Part shown: one piece after another, positions 60,643 to 64,000 of the stretch
Layout: the number at the start of each line of letters is the position of its first letter
Position numbering within the stretch: the first letter of the stretch is position 1
IMG/VR virus record: IMGVR_UViG_3300002835_000075
Location: 36,368-100,367 of that record
Source: a virus
DNA length: 64,000 nt
Strand: one strand, 5' to 3'
Translations under genes and position numbers: made by a program
The notes under the pieces: model-generated
What the model was told of the DNA's origin: nothing
Databases searched by the model: none
The model's input: only the letters and a program-made list of their open reading frames with translations

Positions 60643-62139
60643 ATGGCCGATTTTAGTAGTGTCGGTGGGGTTGGAATTATGGGTTTCATCTCGCCGATGG
60701 ACACAAGAGACACATATGCCGTAATCGATCCTTTATATGGAATCGATGGTATAAGAAATGTTAGTTCCATAACAGATCTTAATTACGTATCGTTTGATCG
60801 ACGAAGATCGGGTATGATCGTAGGTGTTGATGGTGGAAGTAGATATTTCAAATTAAAAGATTGTGTTTGGGACTTTACAATATCGGATTGGCAAGAGATT
60901 TTTTTATACACAATTCCTCAATCAGCAATTACCATAAATAATATTACAGGGGGGACGGTAGATTATTCATCTCAAACTTTAACTCTATCAAAAAGTTCAG
61001 GAGAACTAATTACAATCACGGGGTTAACGGACACTTATATTACAGGTGGAACATACAATCAAGGGGAATCAACATTAGAATTAATAAACAATTATGGATC
61101 TAGTGTTGAGATCTCAGGATTTACGAGTTCTGTAAGCGTGTCTGCTAACACAGGTTTGGGTGTTGATAATGGCATTCTTTTTACAGAATATAACACATTA
61201 TTAGACCCTTCTTTACAAATGGCTCAGACAATAGGGGGTTTACCGGCAGGAACATCAGTTTCAAGTTTGTCAGGAAAAACATTAGTTGAAATATTTGACG
61301 ATATGTTTTTTCCAACTCAACAACCAACATATACAATTCCAACAATATCTATCAACAACTCAAACTCAACTGTAGAAGTTGGGACAACTTATGTGAGTAA
61401 TTTGATTGTAACGGCAACAAAAAATGATGCAGGAAATTTTACATTTTTAGAAATTATAAGAAACAACGCGACTTCTTTAACTTCAACAACAACACCAACG
61501 TCAGCAACTACAACAAATTTACCAAGTCAATATGGATATAATGATCCAAATAACCCAAATTATACCTTTAGCGTATCCTATAATGAAAGTTATGTTATAC
61601 CAACAGGTATTACAAGTTCAACAACAACATATAAAGGTAGGGGTAATTACTCGAGTGGTTTGGTAAAAAAAACAAATAAAGGAGTTGATGATACACGACC
61701 ATTTCAAGTTAGATCTACAAATGCACCTCAGTCAAGTTCATCTTCCTTTGATTCGTCTTCAAGAACAATAACAGGGATATTTCCATATTACTATGGAAAA
61801 ATGAACATAGAACCAACGGTCCAATCAGTAATAGATTCAATATCAAACGGAACCGCAAATAAAGTATTGTTAAGCGCCCAAGATAATTTACACATAACAT
61901 ATAACGCAACTACAGAATTTTTGTGGTTTGCTCATTTGTCAACCTATGGTCCAAAATCACAATGGTATGTGGCGGCGGATAACAAAGGTTTAATGTCGAC
62001 CACAAGTTTATTTGATCCTGGTGTAATCGGTTTGGTAAGTAGTGAATCGGGATATTGGTCAAATGCTAGTTTTTATATTTATTTAGGAAATTACGCAACA
62101 ACACTAAACACAATAACACTAGGAAACGGATTATTCTAA
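60643..62139 (+). CDS. Tail fibre or spike protein (498 aa)
   Basis: The N-terminal domain (about 1-90) has a virion-attachment look. Then come repeated beta elements (ITGGTVDYSSQTLTLSKSSG, ITGGTYNQGESTLELINNYG) suggesting a trimeric beta-helix or repeat shaft, and a C-terminal domain (FPYYYGKMNIEPTVQSVIDS, FLWFAHLSTYGPKSQWYV) of a type I recognise from Bacteroidetes phage fibres. Its end would contact the host. It is followed after three bases by the next tail gene. Confidence 0.65.
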   Translation: MADFSSVGGVGIMGFISPMDTRDTYAVIDPLYGIDGIRNVSSITDLNYVSFDRRRSGMIVGVDGGSRYFKLKDCVWDFTISDWQEIFLYTIPQSAITINNITGGTVDYSSQTLTLSKSSGELITITGLTDTYITGGTYNQGESTLELINNYGSSVEISGFTSSVSVSANTGLGVDNGILFTEYNTLLDPSLQMAQTIGGLPAGTSVSSLSGKTLVEIFDDMFFPTQQPTYTIPTISINNSNSTVEVGTTYVSNLIVTATKNDAGNFTFLEIIRNNATSLTSTTTPTSATTTNLPSQYGYNDPNNPNYTFSVSYNESYVIPTGITSSTTTYKGRGNYSSGLVKKTNKGVDDTRPFQVRSTNAPQSSSSSFDSSSRTITGIFPYYYGKMNIEPTVQSVIDSISNGTANKVLLSAQDNLHITYNATTEFLWFAHLSTYGPKSQWYVAADNKGLMSTTSLFDPGVIGLVSSESGYWSNASFYIYLGNYATTLNTITLGNGLF

Positions 62140-62142
62140 GAC

Positions 62143-62868
62143 ATGGCAATTCAAATTAATGATAATTTAAATCCACTAGCCCCCAAGATCTTAGATAATA
62201 GATATGGACCCTATACCTCGACCACTGAAGCCAACTCGGTAATTAATCTTTCTTTTCGTGTTGTAGGTCTTACTGTCGGTATTTTATCAGGTGATACTGT
62301 ATTTTCAGGAGGACGATACATTAGTTCAACCGAAGGTGTTGTTGAGTATTGGTATTATACCGGAATCACCGATTCTGATTTAGTTTTAAAGTCTGATTGT
62401 ACGGCTCAATGTGGTGACCCAAATTTTGTTGATAAAGAAGTATTATATCCTGTTGATGGTGTCAATAGGATTTTTACATTAAGATATACACCCGAATTTA
62501 ATTCTGAAAGCATTTATTATAACGGTCTTTTACAAAAAGAGGGTATAAATGCTGATTATTTAATTTATGGAAGAACTATAGAGTTTAATGTTGCGCCATT
62601 TGCGAACAGTAGATTATTGGCATCATATAGAACTTACTCTGAAATTAACTTTATCGATAATGAAGTTCCGATGGGTGTTGTTAACGGAATCAATACTGTA
62701 TTTGAATTATCATTAACTCCTGTGGAAGGTAGTGATCACTTGTATTTGAATGGTTTATTACAAGATGAAGGTGATATGTTTGATTACAGAATAACAGGAA
62801 AAATTATAACATTTAACACTCCTCCTCCAACAGGAAGTATTTTATTATGTTCATATAGATATAATTAA
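62143..62868 (+). CDS. Tail protein with two tandem beta domains (241 aa)
   Basis: The C-terminal two thirds contain two copies of one module: VDGVNRIFTLRYTPEFNSES (near 107), IYYNGLLQKEGINADYLI, and VNGINTVFELSLTPVEGSDH (near 184), LYLNGLLQDEGDMFDYRI. The repeats share about half of their residues by eye. The pattern (NGLLQxEGxDYxI...I.F...P..GS.LLxSYR) is seen in many phage tail proteins with stacked domains. The N-terminal 90 residues look different. Probably a fibre-associated adaptor. Confidence 0.65.
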   Translation: MAIQINDNLNPLAPKILDNRYGPYTSTTEANSVINLSFRVVGLTVGILSGDTVFSGGRYISSTEGVVEYWYYTGITDSDLVLKSDCTAQCGDPNFVDKEVLYPVDGVNRIFTLRYTPEFNSESIYYNGLLQKEGINADYLIYGRTIEFNVAPFANSRLLASYRTYSEINFIDNEVPMGVVNGINTVFELSLTPVEGSDHLYLNGLLQDEGDMFDYRITGKIITFNTPPPTGSILLCSYRYN

Positions 62869-62910
62869 AAAATTTATGTAATAAACTTTAGAAAACAAAA
62901 AAAATAGACA

Positions 62911-62918
62911 TATTTATA
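62911..62918 (+). promoter_or_regulatory. Candidate late promoter TATTTATA
   Basis: 18 bases before the start at 62937. Confidence 0.5.
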
Positions 62919-62936
62919 AAAAGAAAAAAAACAGTA

Positions 62937-63170
62937 ATGGAACAAGAAACAAGATATACAACAAGTGATCTTTATTTAGGGGCATATTTAAAATTAAAGG
63001 GGTTTAAAATGGTTGTTGAAAAACAAAGAAACAAGGCTATTTTTGTTTTTGACAAAACGGAAGAGATTCAAAAAGAAGTTAATGATTATTTAAATGAAGG
63101 TGGTTCTTGTGAACCGCTTTTATATACAAATTCAATTAAGAATTTAAAAAATTTATTATATAATTTATAA
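62937..63170 (+). CDS. Small DUF5659-like phage protein (77 aa)
   Basis: The pattern TSDLYLGAYLKLKGFKMVVE, then NKAIFVFDKTEEIQKEVNDY is one I associate with a small domain of unknown function (DUF5659) found near replication and structural genes of phages. The start is the first ATG after a candidate late promoter. It has no link by sequence to the fibre genes around it. Confidence 0.6.
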   Translation: MEQETRYTTSDLYLGAYLKLKGFKMVVEKQRNKAIFVFDKTEEIQKEVNDYLNEGGSCEPLLYTNSIKNLKNLLYNL

Positions 63171-63404
63171 TAATTTTTTTTCTTTTTTGATAATATGAAA
63201 TATTTATATGTAAATCAAAGTCTTTTTTAAGACGATTATTAATATCTTTATTTATCCCAATTATTTAAATTAATAAAAAAATTAAGCAAACAATTTAAAT
63301 TATATTGTTTGGGTAAAAATTTGTATGTGTCAGAAAAACGTAAAATCTGAGTTGGATTTTTATGGTGAGAAAAATCATTTAATAGTCAAAATTAATTTTT
63401 ACAA
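63171..63404 (+). other. Intergenic region with a promoter-like motif and a hairpin
   Basis: No protein frame. It holds a TATTTATA at 63201-63208 (over 190 bases before the next start) and an 8-bp hairpin CAAACAAT (63287-63294) with ATTGTTTG (63304-63311). The fibre gene that follows would then have an unusually long leader. Confidence 0.5.
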
Positions 63405-64000
63405 ATGGCTACAACAAAAATAGTCTTAGACTTACAGTCGGACTTGTTACTTACAAGTCCAACAATTACAAACCCATCGGGAATTACCGCAGGAAATATC
63501 GCGTTTTCAAATCCTGCGTTTCCTCCTACAGTTACTGCGGTTGATGGCGCTCTAACGGTATTAGAAACTGACTTAACTACAGAAGAGTCAACAAGATTGT
63601 CTGCTGATAATTCATTATCAACTGCATTATCTACAGAAATTTCTACTGAAGCATCCTCAAGAGTATCAGGTGATGCGTCATTGTCTACTGCATTGTCTAC
63701 TGAAGCTTCTACAAGAACATCTGCGGATAACTCATTGGAGGATTACGTTGATGCTGGTATTTCTACTGAAGCATCCTCAAGAGTATCAGGTGATGCGTCT
63801 TTATCAACTGCAATTTCTACTGAAGCTTCTACAAGAACTTCTGCTGACGCATCGTTGTCAACTGCAATTTCTAACAACGCTTCTGCTGATGCATCTTTAG
63901 AAACTAGAATTTCTAATGAAGAAGTAACAAGAGGTTCTGCAGATACTTCATTGTCAACTGCAATTTCTACTGAAGCTTCTACAAGAACTTCTGCTGACGC
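63405..64000 (+). CDS. Repetitive tail fibre protein, 3' end outside the window
   Basis: The frame from ATG 63405 stays open to the window end (198 codons). After about 60 residues it becomes a run of near-repeats of the form STEASTRTSADASLSTAI, with Ser, Ala, Thr and a hydrophobic residue every seven to eight positions. This is typical of trimeric coiled fibre shafts and of similar adhesins. A shadow frame on the same strand has a Leu/Gln-rich translation and is rejected. The distal, receptor-binding end is not in the window. Confidence 0.75.
   Translation, partial: MATTKIVLDLQSDLLLTSPTITNPSGITAGNIAFSNPAFPPTVTAVDGALTVLETDLTTEESTRLSADNSLSTALSTEISTEASSRVSGDASLSTALSTEASTRTSADNSLEDYVDAGISTEASSRVSGDASLSTAISTEASTRTSADASLSTAISNNASADASLETRISNEEVTRGSADTSLSTAISTEASTRTSAD
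63560..64000 (+). repeat. Tandem coding repeats of the fibre gene
   Basis: Units near 45-50 bases such as TCTACTGAAGCATCC and TCTGCTGATGCATC recur many times with small changes. The array runs off the window. Confidence 0.8.

Noticed and set aside
56957-64000. Diversity-generating retroelement acting on the tail genes
   Set aside because: No reverse transcriptase frame and no template/variable repeat pair were seen in the window.

Overview
The window reads as an internal piece of a large T4-like myovirus genome whose host is probably a flavobacterium-like member of the Bacteroidetes; this is inferred from sequence alone. The head genes follow T4 order: terminase large subunit, portal, prohead protease, acidic scaffold, and a gp23-like capsid protein with an (I/L)xE cleavage site. 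There is also a gp5-like baseplate protein and a candidate gp55-like late sigma factor. Host clues are five promoters of the Bacteroidetes form TTTG-N19/20-TAnnTTTG, the absence of Shine-Dalgarno sequences before most genes, short signal peptides ending in phenylalanine-(serine or glycine)-glutamine, and a DnaK ending in the usual Bacteroidetes tail. Base composition is AT-rich throughout.

Layout. 1-3.9 kb: small proteins and a lysis group (holin-like peptide, M15 peptidase) with a GAF-like membrane protein. 3.9-5.4 kb: two convergent RNA genes, a structured RNA of nearly 1 kb on the plus strand and a tmRNA on the minus strand, each behind a host-type promoter and an identical 12-base boxA-like leader. 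5.5-15.8 kb: accessory genes in alternating orientation (zinc aminopeptidase, two secreted proteins, ClpC-like unfoldase, DnaK, and several proteins with capsid-targeting-like N-termini). 15.9-32.1 kb: packaging and head genes, with an intein in the portal, a GIY-YIG endonuclease, and a minus-strand ribosomal protein bS21. 32.1-39.9 kb (minus): baseplate and structural genes and the sigma factor. 39.8-53.2 kb (minus): a long surface-sugar cluster with PhoH, dUTPase and a DEDD exonuclease, ending in a glycosyltransferase broken by an in-frame TGA beside a homing endonuclease. 54.2-56.9 kb (minus): small virion or assembly proteins. 56.9-64 kb (plus): tail and fibre proteins, some with long Thr-Pro linkers.

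Two promoter classes are visible. Host-type promoters precede both RNAs, bS21, the aminopeptidase and one small gene. A second motif, TATTTAT(A/T), lies a few to about 33 bases before at least 23 start codons on both strands, mainly of virion genes, and is probably the late promoter read by the gp55-like sigma factor.

The most unusual content is a translation and protein quality set (tmRNA with an atypical tag, bS21, ClpC-like unfoldase without its N-domain, DnaK), the unidentified large RNA, a family of N-termini that look like T4 capsid-targeting sequences, and a GDP-mannose 3,5-epimerase next to GT10 and GT11 fucosyltransferase-like enzymes, which suggests L-galactose transfer.
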